Assembly (NCBI RefSeq): GCF_032854445.1 | Contig: NC_088302.1 | Span: forward strand, 39,994,191 to 40,058,190 | Direction of reading: 5' to 3' | Source: Liolophura sinensis | Taxonomy: Eukaryota > Mollusca > Polyplacophora > Chitonida > Chitonidae | Length of the DNA: 64,000 bases | Shown: positions 13,651 to 26,188 of the stretch, one piece after another | Layout of the letters: the number at the start of each line of letters is the position of its first letter | Numbering within the stretch: position 1 is the first letter of the stretch | Notes under the pieces: model-generated | The model's database searches: none | Told to the model about the DNA's origin: nothing | Seen by the model: the letters and a program-made list of their open reading frames with translations, nothing else | Program-made: the position numbers and the translations under genes

Positions 13651-14600
13651 CTGCAGCAAAGAACTCTATTTCATTTTGGAATACCTTAGGTACCAAGTCC
13701 TGTACATACACAATTCACTGCGCACTCTTACTCACCTCAGTAAGGGTCTAATTCAAGTGGACACTATTGTTGCACACCTGGATCATAAATCTTCTTTTAT
13801 GCTCAAATAAGAACCTCCTGCAAAATCAAATTCGACACACGGATGAGCTTGAAATCTGAGTAAGGTTTTGATCTTGCTCTGTTCTATATTCAGTGTTTCC
13901 CGAGTCTTAAAATACGCTAACCAATGGACAGATATAGCTCTGGATGCATTCGTATTCTATAATCAGCAAACTGGTTTCCTTTTGCTGGATTTATGGAACT
14001 GTTTAGACTTTGTAGTGGGTGGATTTATTTATTAAACAAGGTATGTAATTTCTTCGGTGAGAGGAAAATGCGAACCTCTAATTTTGAAACTTTTACACCT
14101 CACTAAACTACGGAGTGTGCAAAATCATGCTGACTGGAAACTGAACTCAAGATGCTTTAGAAGTTCAGGTCATGAGCAAATTTCGGATGAGCTCGATCTC
14201 CGGGCACCTGACCAAGTTGGCGTACTGTACATTGCAAAGCTTTATAACCTAGTGTCGCATAATCACGTCCGTTATTCATACCTGGGGTCCAGGAGACAGT
14301 CTGGTAGCGGAACAGCATAACAATTCCGAATACAACAAAATGAATAATACGATGTTTTTCAACAAACTGAAGAACGGAAATCAATAAGCTAATCAGAGGG
14401 AGATACCTTTTTACGGCACAGTGTCGATTAGAGCTCAAGCTAGACTGACTATTATTCTACTCAAGTACTTGTGTATACAACACAAATGTACCCATAAATC
14501 GCCATCGTTAAGGCAGAAACGAATACAGCTTGGGTCGAATTGTTTTACTAATATTGTTGTTTTAATCCAGTGGTTCCACAGATCAGTTTTTCATAAAATA
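13651..14600. other. Intergenic, no gene seen
   Basis: I recognise neither a gene nor a repeat. A 93-codon minus-strand frame at 14157-14438 has no domain signature. Confidence 0.4.
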
Positions 14601-14762
14601 GAAAGAAAGTAACTCCGAATATTGAAGTCATAATATTAGTCTATATTTTGGCCACTATGTTTGTGCCATCATCACGATTTTGTCACCTGATGATGGCACA
14701 AACACAGTGGCCGAAATATAGACTAATAATACGACTTCATTATTCCGAGTTACTTTCTTTCA
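14601..14762. mobile_element. Near-perfect 162-bp hairpin (MITE-like)
   Basis: The left arm starts GAAAGAAAGTAACTCCGAAT and the right arm is its near-exact reverse complement. The arms are about 74 bp, with only a few mismatches and single-base offsets, and the loop is about 14 bp around CGATTTTGTCACC. Near the loop both arms share TTTGTGCCATCATCA. There is no coding capacity. It is best explained as a miniature inverted-repeat element. A transcript across it would fold into a long double-stranded stem. Confidence 0.8.
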
Positions 14763-15242
14763 ATTGTTGTGTTTTAAACCTCTGTTTATTCTTGAGTATG
14801 ACCCCAAACAACAGTCAAATCAACACATACTTAACACATAATGTTCTGGTTTTTGCTGCGTGTATGTGATGCATTTTCACTGTTCGTCTTCCAGACTTAT
14901 CGCCGGTGATCCGAAACAGATGTAAATGTACAAGACTACATGTAGGTGCACAGAGACTTTTGTCAGTCTCAGATGAACTCTTACAGAAGTGAATGGGATG
15001 TCGCATAGTCAACCTCAGGTAGAAATTGGCTTCTTGTAATCCGGCTAGAACCTCCATTTGAGAAACAACACACGGTACCTTAACGTGGCTCTAAGAACGT
15101 GAGTTTGTGCTTTACAAAGTGAAAAGATGATAGAATTGTTAACTGTAACAGCTGGATTAGTTGAACTGATATCAATTAAAGGTCAGCTAGTGTGCATGGC
15201 AGAACAGATATGTTAACAAAGGGGTTCACTCAGTCTCTGTTT

Positions 15243-15290
15243 GATTGATTTTTTTTTGATTGGTTTTTTACGCCGTACTTAATTTAATTA
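15243..15290 (-). mobile_element. SINE family 1, 3'-tail fragment
   Basis: GATTGGTTTTTTACGCCGTACTT is the reverse complement of the family-1 3' end. It lies just before a longer copy in the same orientation, so two insertions or a partial duplication lie side by side. Confidence 0.6.
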
Positions 15291-15299
15291 CGTTAATTA

Positions 15300-15540
15300 A
15301 TTAATTTATTTATTTGAAGTGTTTTACGCCGTACTCAAGAATATTTCACTTATACGACGGCGGCCAGCATTATGGAGGGTGGAAACCGGGCAGAACTCGG
15401 GGGAAAACCCACGACCATTGGCAGGTAGTTGACAGACCTTTCCACATACGGCCGGAGAGAAAGCCAGCATGAGCTGGACTTGAACTCACAGCGACCGCAT
15501 TGGTGAGAGACTCCTGGGTCATTACGCTGCGCCAAAGTTT
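15300..15540 (-). mobile_element. SINE family 1, nearly full length
   Basis: Read on the minus strand: CAATGCGGTCGCTGTGAGTT with the B box, AGCTCATGCTGGCTTTCTCT, then the body and GAGTACGGCGTAAAACACTT with an AAATAAAT tail. The A-box end of the head is lost near 15535. Confidence 0.88.
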
Positions 15541-16572
15541 TCTGGTGTAGCTATGAAAGGCAAAACACCAGTACACTGCCACAAGACGACGGAGTTTGTT
15601 GGGAGTAATACAGTTTGTCGGTCAACACGCCATATAGTTCGAAACAAAGCACCTGTTCAAATAATGAACACCCTGAAGTTCAGGGTTACCGTGCTTAGGA
15701 TGTAATGGCGTGGGAGATGATAGCGTGTTTGGGTTGTAGGGGTGTCATCTTGGCGGAAAGCTCATCTCGGTACGGATTTAGGTCGATGGGAGTGCTATGA
15801 TCGATGGTTGGATTTCAACCTTGTGCAAATAGCACCTGTCCGGTATGTTCGAACATATCCAGAGCTAATAAGTGCAGTCACGCATTGGTGTCAGTCATTA
15901 TAAACTTTACTCCTTTTTTCATTCTAATCAGGTACGATGGACGGCTCGGTTCATTGTCAACCAACAAGAGGTTGAGGGGCTAAGGAGACAATGCAAAGCA
16001 GTAGTCGAGATGGACGGACCTGGTTTGTTGGCCGTGACAAGCAAATCATACAGTGTACTTGGAGAGCGACACGGCTTTCAGGTTGGTGGGAATAGAGTGC
16101 TGACAAGGTCACCACACGCTCAGGGCTACACTGTTTTGATGTAGATAAACGCGACCATTGAAACGCTCGGAAACGGTTACCCGTAGGATTTTTGCGTTAC
16201 TCCTTGCTGCTGTCATGGGAAGTATCATAATGCGGTGTTTGTGAACAACCGAGTCAGATAGAACTTCGGAATGTTGAACGTGTTCATTCAAGGACATGTT
16301 GTTCGGAAAACATCTTCTAAATGTCTCAACACTACGATGAATCTAAGATTGTTCTTTTCTTGGATACCGGTATACTCTTTAATTTCAGACAAGAGAACAT
16401 AGTGTGATGATGCTAGTTTGCTCAATAAGCGTCAGTACATGGAATATATACCTTGAGAGCTCAGGGGTTAGAACCAGGATAGTTATCCAATCCTAAGTGT
16501 TTTCAGAGTTGGGGGAAAACGCCCCTGAGTGATGAGGATAACCCTCAGTATTTAGCTCCTCCTACAGACGAC
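15541..16572. other. Intergenic / 5' flank of the receptor gene
   Basis: No separate gene is recognised. Just before the receptor start, TTAGCTCCTCCTACAG is a plausible 3' splice site (pyrimidine tract plus AG) five bases before the ATG. A non-coding 5' exon may therefore lie upstream in this stretch. I cannot place its donor. Confidence 0.4.
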
Positions 16573-17634
16573 ATGTTCAGCTGTGCTCCGCCTTATGTGA
16601 ACAACAGTGTCTACGCCAAGCCGGAGTGTACTCCATTCAACACTTCCACCGACATGGACACCATTCGGAGCATCCAAGACCTGCAGTACGTGTCCATGGC
16701 GTTCAGTGCAGTGATCGCTGTAGTTAGTGCCGTCGGGAACAGTGTTATGATTTGCGCCATTGTTCGGCGGAAATTGCTCGGCCGGTCTACATGCATTTTC
16801 GTCTTCTCTATCTCCATGGCCGATGCGGTGGCGGGGGGCGTTGGGCTCCCTGGAGACATTCTGGTTCTGTTCTCGGTCAGCCAGTTGGCCTCTTACCTGT
16901 GCAAGTTACACCTTTACGTATCCTGCTTCGCAAAGACGGCCGTGTTCTATACGTTGTGTGCCATGGTGTCGGTGCGGGCGTACTCTACGTTTAGTGGAGG
17001 GAAGAGAACAGTAACAGCAGGCCGATGTATGTTCTTCATCAGTCTTATATGGTTCTTCTCTACAGCCTACAACATATGGTCCGTAGTCATCTACGATTCC
17101 TACAGCATATCAGTCACCTCTTGGGACCGAGATCTTACCTTCACGGAAAAGACATCAATCTGTTTAAATACATATCGCTTTAAGTACCTGGCTAATATTT
17201 TCACTTATCTCGACCTGACCGTGATATACGCAGTGCCTATTCTCTTTGTCAGTATTCTTATTGCCTCGTCCATGCACAAGTACAACGCCCAAAGTTCGTC
17301 CTTGTTTCACTTTCCAGGCAATTTTAGTCGGTTCCGATTGCCTATGCTTTTATCCATTGTGTTTGTTCTCTGTCAGGCTCCTTGGGAAATTGTCCACTTC
17401 TTAGTGGTAGAAGTACACAGGATATCGTGGACGTCAATATTTCTGTTACGGTTTGTGACTTTACTGTCCTATTCGCGGGGTTGCCTGAACCTCGTGGTGT
17501 ACCTGTGTTTCAGACAATACGTATACAGGAAGCGGAGACAAAGTCAAAGGCTGAAAAGCACCAAACAGACGTTAGCTCTGCCGCCAATTGTTAGCCATAG
17601 GAGAGTTGTACAGAGATTTAACTCTCGTGTGTAA
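16573..17634 (+). CDS. Divergent class-A-like seven-transmembrane receptor
   Basis: An intact 353-residue open frame in one exon. Seven hydrophobic segments lie at about 38-63, 72-100, 108-135, 150-174, 204-234, 255-281 and 287-313. Rhodopsin-family landmarks are present but altered: GN at 55-56 in TM1, SMAD at 81-84 in TM2, Cys110 at the start of TM3 with Cys197 in loop 2 (the usual disulfide), and CQAPW at 267-271 where CWxP is usual. VRAY at 134-137 replaces DRY, and NLVVY at 306-310 replaces NPxxY. Sequons NNS (10-12) and NTS (23-25) sit in the short extracellular N-terminus. The tail is basic (YRKRRQSQR). The product should be a plasma-membrane receptor, possibly for a peptide, but the ligand and subfamily are not recognised. 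The ATG follows a plausible splice acceptor. The 3' flank and TM2-TM7 are repeated downstream as pseudogenes. Confidence 0.88.
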   Translation: MFSCAPPYVNNSVYAKPECTPFNTSTDMDTIRSIQDLQYVSMAFSAVIAVVSAVGNSVMICAIVRRKLLGRSTCIFVFSISMADAVAGGVGLPGDILVLFSVSQLASYLCKLHLYVSCFAKTAVFYTLCAMVSVRAYSTFSGGKRTVTAGRCMFFISLIWFFSTAYNIWSVVIYDSYSISVTSWDRDLTFTEKTSICLNTYRFKYLANIFTYLDLTVIYAVPILFVSILIASSMHKYNAQSSSLFHFPGNFSRFRLPMLLSIVFVLCQAPWEIVHFLVVEVHRISWTSIFLLRFVTLLSYSRGCLNLVVYLCFRQYVYRKRRQSQRLKSTKQTLALPPIVSHRRVVQRFNSRV

Positions 17635-17974
17635 CAGTAATTGTCGGATTAAGTAAATCACCGTTGCTTTAACACAGAGCTATGCAACGTAAACTTAAGC
17701 CAGTTTATGCCATTGTTGCATTCGTGTGCAAACGGTAACTGTTGATTAGACATGTAAGTGGGATTAAGACTTTAATACCGCTCTCGTATTGTCCCGTTTT
17801 GCCAACCACCTCCTGTTACCAAGTAAAGCACAGGACAAAACATATAAAGAAACCTTCAGGTGTTCAAACAGCAATTAGCTAACTGAGAGCTCAAATTGCT
17901 CGTCACGTGAGAAACAATTCCGATGAAAAATAAGAATCGTTTTCAACAGTTTTCAAGTAACTGGTAAAGTGGGT

Positions 17975-18133
17975 CAATACAAGTTACGGACAATACAAAA
18001 TTACGGACAGTACAAGTTACAAACAATACAAGTTACGGACAATACAAAATTACGGACAGTACAAGTTACAAACAATACAAGTTACGGACAATACAAAATT
18101 ACGGACAGTACAAGTTACAAACAATACAAGTTA
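17975..18133. repeat. 49-bp tandem repeat, about 3.2 copies
   Basis: The unit begins CAAGTTACGGACAATACAAA. It is built from shorter 16-17-bp sub-units of the form ACAAGTTACGGACAATA, so it is a higher-order repeat. It lies a few hundred bases after the receptor stop codon, between array blocks a and b. Confidence 0.85.
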
Positions 18134-21100
18134 GGTAGAATCACCTTTGGTCAAGAAGCAACATATGGAAAATGCACAGAAGATATACACATAAGGTAGT
18201 GTATATCTGAGAACTCTAAATGATGGTAGAGCTGGAGGAGCATAAAATCAGCACAGGATAAGAGTACAGTGTAATTCTAATAAATACAGCTTACAGCCTT
18301 AAGCGTAACCGGTCTCTTGAAACGGGTTGTTTATCTTTGCTGAGGGGAACACGTGGTAATGATTTCCGCACATTGTTTGAATTTTCTTGGATGTTATCGT
18401 TGTAGATTCACTTTATTTTCAAGATGTTTTGGTGTGGTAGCGACTTCAGCAGTATATGTTCAATATTTTGTTTAGAAAAGGCATCTTTCGTGTGGATGTT
18501 ATCGTGCCTTCGTAGCTTGCTTTAACTTTTTGTGCAAGGTTTATAAATGTTAAAAGAACTTTTCACCCGGCGAGTTATCACGTGAAATTCCAGCCTAACA
18601 TTTCTTTAGGAAACATACAATTTTGTACTTTGGAACATTCGAATTTTGGATTATCATCTATTTATATGTATTCAGATATCTGAAAACACTCAGATTTCTT
18701 AAGAAAGATTTAATAAAATGATAAGAAAATAAAATATTTAAAAAAAATGAGATCTTATTTTTTGTCTTTCTAAACGTCGAGTTGCAGACATAAACATTGG
18801 TATAGTTTCTTGTTTGTAAGTCACTGACTATTTTCTGCATTTTGCATTGTACACTTTGTATTTTCCCTCGACCTTTATCTTATTATGATATCTCATTGTA
18901 TTTTTGTTATTTTGACGTTAAACTGTTTTGATGTTGAAGTCAGGGAATTTTTGAAAGAAAGAATGTTGTTGAAAGCTGCTGTTGCAATAAATTTCATTCA
19001 TATCTAGATTGTCGTTACACTCGGACTTTTGTTTCCATTGATGATGTTTATAAAATAAACTCAAATTTGGAACAGTCTTGGACATGAGTAAAACAAAACG
19101 TGCCAGCGTGACGATGCCAAACGATCGTGACGCAACACCATGAAAATCCCTGTGTAGTAATGGAAGAGTGACCAAGGATAAAAATGTTACACCAAGCCAA
19201 GAAAATCATCAAGGTGGGAACCAGGCACCATCAACTGGTTATCTCACCTCATTCTCAAGTCTCTGATGCATTTTACAGTTTGTTTAAAAGATTCGGTGAG
19301 ATTAAATACTTTTGATGCCCACGGTTGTTGAGAACGGACTTATAAGAGCTAACAACCATGATAACGTTACTGCGATAATTGGAGGTCACATGCTGATTAG
19401 GAGATTCCTGAGTTGAGATGGAATTAACAACCAAATGTAGTCTGGCGGAACCCTCTTCCGGTATCCAGGCCATCTAGCAAAAAGGAATCGTAGCTATATC
19501 GATTGTAAACCCAATAACCCTACAGTTTACGTAACAGTAGATCGCGCCGCTTGCATAAAGTATTTGATTTTGAAGTTGCCATCGCTAAGTATGACTAGTA
19601 CGAAAAGTGGGTCTGCGTAAATGGACAATTTACTATTCACTACCTTTTTTCTTGCATTTATTTCAAAGGAGTTCCATGTCATAATGATTTAAGAGCTAAC
19701 AACAACAACAACAACACCATGTGAAAAAATCTTTTATTTTTTGGAGATGGTTAAGCTGCACATCTTTGCTAATCAGGTTGAAAATTACTAACTAACAGTC
19801 CATGTAAGGCAAGTTCTTTTTATAAAGTTAATTTTGGCCGGGCAGCTGTAAATATTTACACTATGGAGCCGACTAAGTGTCTTGATTGTAAGTTACGTTA
19901 ATTGTAGCTTACAATCCCTTTGTGCAAGAGGGTGTCCATTGTAAGTTAAGGCTATGATCTTGATCTTAGTGATGTTTAATGTGATCCCTTTGTGCAAGTG
20001 GTCCCTGGAGGGTAAAGCACTACTGCCCGAGTCTATCATTGTTAAATAGACACAACTGTCTGCTCTCCTACTTAACTGTTTATTGTGGTATTATCGGGTA
20101 CTATCTTATTCATCTATTGTTTCAAAGGAAAATTCACAATCAAGATAACGGGTTCATAAGATGATCTTATGCCAATTACTCGATCTTCGTTTACTAAGGT
20201 TCTGATATAGATAGTTTATCCATTTATCCATGAGACTCGCTTATTCCACCAGGGATTCACTCATGTATCTTTTATCTCAGCCACGGTGATTTGAAATATA
20301 CTAATCTGATTTCGCACTAATAACTATCAACATAAGTGAGTTATCTTTATAAATACTATTTGATTGCCATTTTTCTCTTGGGATTGGTGCCTCAGTGGTA
20401 CATACGATAACACTAGTTTTAGATTACACTGACTCAGTCGAGAATAAAACTGCCGGTAAACTGCGTGTAGAACGCAGATCTAGCCGACAGGTTACTTGGC
20501 CCAATTCTAAATAATAGGATGGGTCAGAAAAACACAAGGATAGTTTTAAGGTTGTCAGCATGGGATATTACGCGAAATTTGCCATTGCTTAGACACTAAA
20601 TCAATGGCATACATCGGTATGATGTTTCAGGCTTAGCTAACATTCAGAGAACACAGTTCACGTCGACACTATATTTGTGAACAAACTGTCAGAGGGCCTA
20701 ATTATGTTTGTTTAAATAATGTGGGAGTATTGTTTGCAGGCTGTCGGTGGTATAGCACGATTTATATAATGGGAAACTGGCTATTCTGAAATACATATAC
20801 GTAAGAAAATAACAACATGACCTGTTTTGTTAATACTGTACATGCGTCGTGCTTAGATTGGGATCTGCTTAATTTCTATTAGGGTCGTTTTTTTTTAAAT
20901 ACAGATCTGAAATGGTGTATTTATTAACCCAGAACATCTAAAGATTATATAAGTTTTAGGGCTTACTAGGACCTGTCTTTGTGGTCTATATCTCTGACAT
21001 GGAAACAATGTAATCAGCAGAGAAAGGACTAGGTTGATTCAAAGTGGTACATACGGCTAAGATGGACAAGAAACTGTCACAGGACAAGTCCCAGGCTAAA

Positions 21101-21370
21101 AGTTCTCCTGCATGTATTACTGTGTCATGGGTCCGGGATCTGCAAATACCGGTATATCAGAAATCAGTTGCATGCAAAGGAAAACATACCACTATCGCTT
21201 TCAACTCAAAGCTCAAAGCCGTATTTATTCTGCACTGTGGTACAGACGGGTTTTCATACTTTTACGTGTGGATTTAGACTTCCGGTACCGATCCGTTCTC
21301 AGTAAAATAACCTTCTTTCTTATCCTAACTAAATTGTTACTGCATGTTCTTACTTGCAGCTTGTTACCTT

Positions 21371-21652
21371 ATAGATTTGTTTATTTATTTATTTGATTGG
21401 TGTTTTACGCCGTACTCAAGAATATTTTACTTATATGATGGCGGCCAGCATTATGGTGGGAGGAAACCGGGTAGAACCCGGGGGAAACCCACGACCATGC
21501 GCAGATTGCTAGCAGACCTTCCCACGTACAGCCGGAGAGGAAGCCAGCATGAGCTGGACTTAAACTCACAGCAACAGCATTGGTGAGAGGCTCCCTGGTC
21601 ATTACACTGCGCTAGCGCGCTAACGCGCTAACCAACTGAGCCACGGAGGCAC
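21371..21652 (-). mobile_element. SINE family 1, full length
   Basis: On the minus strand it runs from GGTGCCTCCGTGGCTCAGTT (A box) through an expanded GCGCGCTAGCGC stretch, a B box altered to GAGTTTAAGTCC, the full body, and ACGCCGTAAAACACCAATCA with an AAATAAATAAATA tail. It is inserted within unit A of the receptor array, between blocks d and e. Confidence 0.92.
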
Positions 21653-24600
21653 CATGTGCCTTTATACACCTTCTAGAACAATAACAGCTGATCGGCCCCA
21701 CAGCTTCATGTGAACAACAACAAAACTCTTCTACGTTAACTGGGTTCCATCGTTATTCCATCAGTAGCAGTGAGGCTACGCCGCATTGTTTACAAATGTT
21801 TACTGTATAAGTGGTCCCTACCGTCTAAATTTGAATCACCAGCATATCTATCTGAGCATAACATCTAGCAAAAGTTTACAAGAGTTCAAGACATTAAAAG
21901 AAATTCTGTTGTTCACTTGATAATTACATGTGCTCTAGGCAACATGGCAACACTAACAGTTCATGGAGACATTGAATAAGTCTTCTTACACCAGACATCC
22001 TGACTAAACCACGTCGTCATTTACTCCCTAAGGCATTCCAGCAGCTACTTAAATATATAAATATATTAAAAATGGATGCAGAATGGAAAAATGCCTGCAA
22101 ATACGTCAGAAATGATCGAGATGCATGTAAAGCAAAACACGCCATAATCGCTTGTAGAGTATAATTTAAAGTGAGGCTTGACATAGTGAGCACTCTTGTT
22201 AACTTGAGAAGATAACATTAGAACATTCATGAAAAGCCAAGAAAAAAACAGTAGGGATGTCCACCATATATCGTCACGCAAGCAATTCAATAGCGCACTG
22301 CCCGTGGGTTCCCTGTAATGTGTCTGTGGCATGATCTTAGAATATTTAAACAAATGTTTCAGCTCCTTCTTGACCATGTCCACACACCGTACAAAAACTC
22401 TATACTCTTGACAGCTGAATGCTAATAGAATGCATGTGGAGTGGTAGCCGCCAGATTGAAAGGACTGTCGTTATTGTATTGTTTTCTCGTCTTCTACTAA
22501 TTCTCCATACCTTTCAATGACTTGCTGTTAACAGTAAAGTGAATTTTTCATGCCGTGGATTGTTTACGGATTGTCAGTATAAAACAGATAGATTTCTTGT
22601 CAGAAGTGTCAATGCACAATAGATAGGTTCTCTGAAAAACACAATTCGGCCGCAGTACACTAGTACCAAAACGTTATAGAAATGCCAACGTTATGTAAGA
22701 ATAAATTGGCTCCCCTGATTTCGTCATCATCTGTCATCGCAGGGCTAAAACTCACCGATTCGAGCAGATTTACGGCTTTGCAAATGTGTCTGAACTACGC
22801 AGTTTGGGGAGATCACTTCTCCGGATATCTTTTCGCTGATTTAGCCGAAGAGGACTCCATACATTCCTTCTTCTTCGGTAATTTCGCGAGTAACACCGGA
22901 AAGCCACACAGAAGACGCTGTAATACTGTTTCAGTTGAATGCTTGTTTACCATATCAATAGCCCACACTAACGGCTCCTCACAATCATCCGACATAAGCT
23001 ACGCGGCAGGAAGTGGAATATTAGCGCTAATGGTTTTGTAACACTTCCTTTTTGTATCCGTTTAATTATGGTTCCCACTTGTATACGTTCTAATAACTCG
23101 TTGTTAAACATGGTAAATACGACGACGATCTTCCATGCCGAAGTTTGCTTGCGGACTGTCAGTTTCAGCCAGATGATTTCGTGCCAGAAGCGTCAGACTG
23201 CATAAAACTAGTTGGTTCGTTGTGAAATAACAATTTTTCCAGTACAATAGCACAAAAGGGTGACATAAATTCCAACACTTACATAAGAGTAAATGGGCAT
23301 TCTTGTTTTTCCAGCATAAATCAGCGATTTAAGCAGGTTTTCTATGTTACAAATACGCCTGGGCCTACACAGGATTGGGAAATTACCTCACCGGGTGATT
23401 TTCTGCTGATATAACCAGAGATAACTCGATACTTAACTACTTTTTCTGCTGATTCTCCAGTAACATCGGAAAGTTACATAAAAACGTAATAACATCCTTG
23501 TCTAATTAAGGAAACCCGGACAAAATACAGTAAGGATGTCTTTTTTGTAAAACTGTGGATTCCGATGCCTGAAGCAATTGATTACTGTTAATCGACTGTT
23601 TTTACAATAGTCAAGAAGACAGCAACCTGAGAGTATTGGATCGTCTTTACATCGCATTATTTGAGAGCGGAATGGAGGAAGGTTGTGGTTTTCATCACCA
23701 GGACTGTCAGGGGAACAGAGGTATTCATTGGTCAGTATTATACTCGTATATCTCATCAACATCAGATTGAAGCCATCTCCAACGTTTCTGATCAACCAGT
23801 CGAAGCTGAGAGGCTTACGGTTTTACACCTTTTTGACACCAAAGCGTTTGCCTGTAACTACAAGCTGTTATATACAGCCATGTGTATTTTGTTCAGGCGG
23901 ATATTTGGATTTGCCCCTGTTACCAAAATGTACTGGAAATTACCGTTTCGCTTTATAGCGCTTTACTTTCCTGGACGCCTGCTTTCTCTATATTCCCCTG
24001 CGCCCAGCTTCACAAAGCTGCGTACATTTTTTTATCGTACATTTTCGTAAGATATTTTACGTCACTATTACCATACCATTGTCCTATATGTGTGATTATC
24101 TAACATGTACATCTTTGTGAAACTGGGCACAGATCTTTAACGTGTCCGTAGATTTATACTCCAGTAAAACAGGGCACGGCATTTTGGTTTGAAACAGATT
24201 CGGCCTACATTTACACGAGTGACTTATATCGGGACATGTTTATATACCTATTGATAGCATTCTTCGTTTTCACCGTAAAACTTTTCAACGTAAACTAAAG
24301 AAGCAGATGACTAAGCAAGTCAAATCAGGTTACTAAAAGATGGTGTCTACAGTAATACAGTGTCGTCTATGAAAAACTGTAATGATTAACAGGCCGTCAA
24401 AATGTCGCGCACCAAAGCAGACAGGGTCTAGATGCAACAATCCGATTGTTTTCCATTCTTGTACGTCTATGTTTAAGCATTTAATTTGGATTTTGAAGCC
24501 TGACAACGACAATTTGTTAAATCAAGCTATCTGACAACGTTATAAAACAGCTTTCTGTGCTCTGTTAGTGAAGCCTTAAATGTTTGTTCAGTATATAGGC

Positions 24601-24689
24601 AAAATAAAGCTACTTGGGTTTCCGTTAGTGTTAGGGCTACAGTAAAAACAGAAGCGTCTTTGTGAGATCTAATGTTAAATGTTTCCATG

Positions 24690-25711
24690 GTGGTAGGATG
24701 CGATGGCGTGGATGTAAGGTTGTCTGGGGATAGTCTGTGCTGTTCTCGGTCAGTCAGTGCACCTCATACCTGCACCAATTACGCCTCCACGTGTCCCCTT
24801 TTACAGTGACAACAATGTTCAGCAGGTTGAGTGCCGTGCTGCCGGTGCCGGCGTACTGTACTAGCTGTGGGGAGAAAATGGTAACAGCAGGCCAATGTAC
24901 GTTTTTATCCAGAGCTTACAACATTTGGTCCGACGTCATCTGCGATTCTGCAGCCTTTCCTTCAACCCCCAGGACCAAAGATCTCACCTCCAAGGAAAAC
25001 ACACACACACACACACAAGTTACTTTAAATCCCTTCGGGGTCTCGGTGACCGAGGTGTTTAATACGCCAACGCGGCCCAATGACCCAGAAGCCTCTCAGC
25101 AATGCGGTGGTCCAGCTCAGGTTGGCTGGTACGTGGGAAGATCTGCAGCCCCCTGCGGATGGTAATGGGTTTTCCTTGGGCCCTGCCCGGTTTCCTTCCA
25201 CCATAATGCTGACTGCCGTCGTTCTCAAGTACTGCGTAAAAAACCAATCAAATGAATAAATCCCTTCTACTCTTTACATCAAACCGGCTTTCCTTGTTAC
25301 TTTTTTTAAATTGGCTACAGATCTTGTCGTTGTATTGACCCGCAGTGTTAATTATGGATCTCCTTCAACCAGTAGTTTTCATCTATCTTGACCTGACCGT
25401 GACATACGCAGTACCATATTCTATGGTTATAGGAAGTGTTTTAATTGGTTTGGATACGTATACTGTTCCTATGAAAGTGTCCACATCCTAATTGTAGTAC
25501 ACAGGATGTCGCGGACGTCTGCATATCTCTTGTCACGTTACTGTGCTACTGATGGATCTGTCTAAGCCTCGTGTCGTACTTTTGAATGAGAAAATACAGA
25601 AAGTGTTGCCAAAGTCAGATGTTGAAAAACATCGAACGGGGCTCTGCCGTCAATAGTCAGCCACAGGAGAGTTGTACAGATATTTGACTCCCCTGTACAG
25701 ATAGTGTAATC
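24690..25711 (+). pseudogene. Receptor pseudogene copy B
   Basis: Translated fragments match the intact receptor at 16573-17634: LFSVSQ..SYL near 24737, VTAGQC and RAYNIWSDVICDS around 24880-24950, FIYLDLTVTYAVP around 25378, and a decayed C-terminus to about 25705 (GVVQ-type ending around GAGAGTTGTACAGA). Homology starts near receptor codon 82, so TM1 and the N-terminus are missing. The frame is destroyed by deletions and stops, a CA microsatellite lies at 25002-25018, and a SINE sits in the middle. Similarity continues past the stop into the 3' flank, so this is a genomic duplicate and not a retrocopy. Confidence 0.82.
25037..25257 (+). mobile_element. SINE family 1 inside receptor pseudogene B, with TSD
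   Basis: A diverged copy with CAATGCGGTGGTCCAGCTCA, CTGCGGATGGTAATGGGTTT, CCACCATAATGCTGACTGCC and CAATCAAATGAATA. It is flanked by a 10-bp duplication AAATCCCTTC at 25027-25036 and 25258-25267. The head is degraded. The insertion postdates the birth of pseudogene B. Confidence 0.82.
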
Positions 25712-26188
25712 CATCGTGGCTATCCAACAGAGCTATGCAACTTATGTTACATTTTGTGTGGGAACGGTTACTATTGCAAGTAGCGTTGAGTTCAGTATTT
25801 CTCTTGTACTTTGTCATTTCGCTGAGTAGACCCCCTGTTATCAAAGAACTAAAGCAGAAGCAAAAACAGGTATTCTTGATACCTACCAACACAGTTTTCT
25901 TAATAATTACTATTATAGGCATACCGAAAACGATCTGTTCCTATGAGAAACACCTCTTCCAAGGGATAAGAACCGTTGGCAACACGAGTAAACATGTCAC
26001 GTCGAGAAGTGGTTAGGCAACATTGCCACGAAGTACTTCTACAACACAGATTAGTCACAGCTCAAGAGAAATAAAATGGGTGATGAAAATTCTAGTCTTG
26101 TACATTGTTGCTTTTCGAAATACAATCAGATATTGCTGTCCTCTTTCTGAATGTATTCCGAGCAGTATAAAAGCATGGGATTCTTTTA

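Larger units (their letters stand above)
16815..24685 (+). repeat. Receptor array, unit A (parent copy)
   Basis: This is the part of the intact locus that recurs downstream. By eye its blocks are: receptor TM2 to stop (16815-17634), block a (17635-17890), b (about 18405-18500), c (18875-19175), d (20040-20460), e twice (22440-22960 and 23041-23870) and f (about 24475-24640). Block e is marked by AGATTTACGGCTTTGCAAAT and CGAGTAACACCGGAAAG. Block d is marked by ATCTATTGTTTCAAAGG. Block limits are approximate, and sequence between blocks either diverged or was inserted. Confidence 0.7.

Noticed and set aside
15350-15582. Similar short proteins encoded at 15350, 21405, 26092, 34485, 52436 and 63613
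   Set aside because: All are translations of the same SINE family in different frames, not a gene family.
22682-23041. 119-codon open frame that might be a small gene
   Set aside because: It lies in array block e; the homologous positions in the other four copies have stops and frameshifts, so the frame is not conserved.
23661-24050. 129-codon open frame
   Set aside because: It overlaps the second copy of block e in unit A, has no domain, and is not open in the corresponding copies.
24737-25165. 142-codon frame as a second functional receptor
   Set aside because: It covers only TM2-TM4-like fragments with deletions, runs into a CA repeat and then into a SINE; it is a pseudogene.
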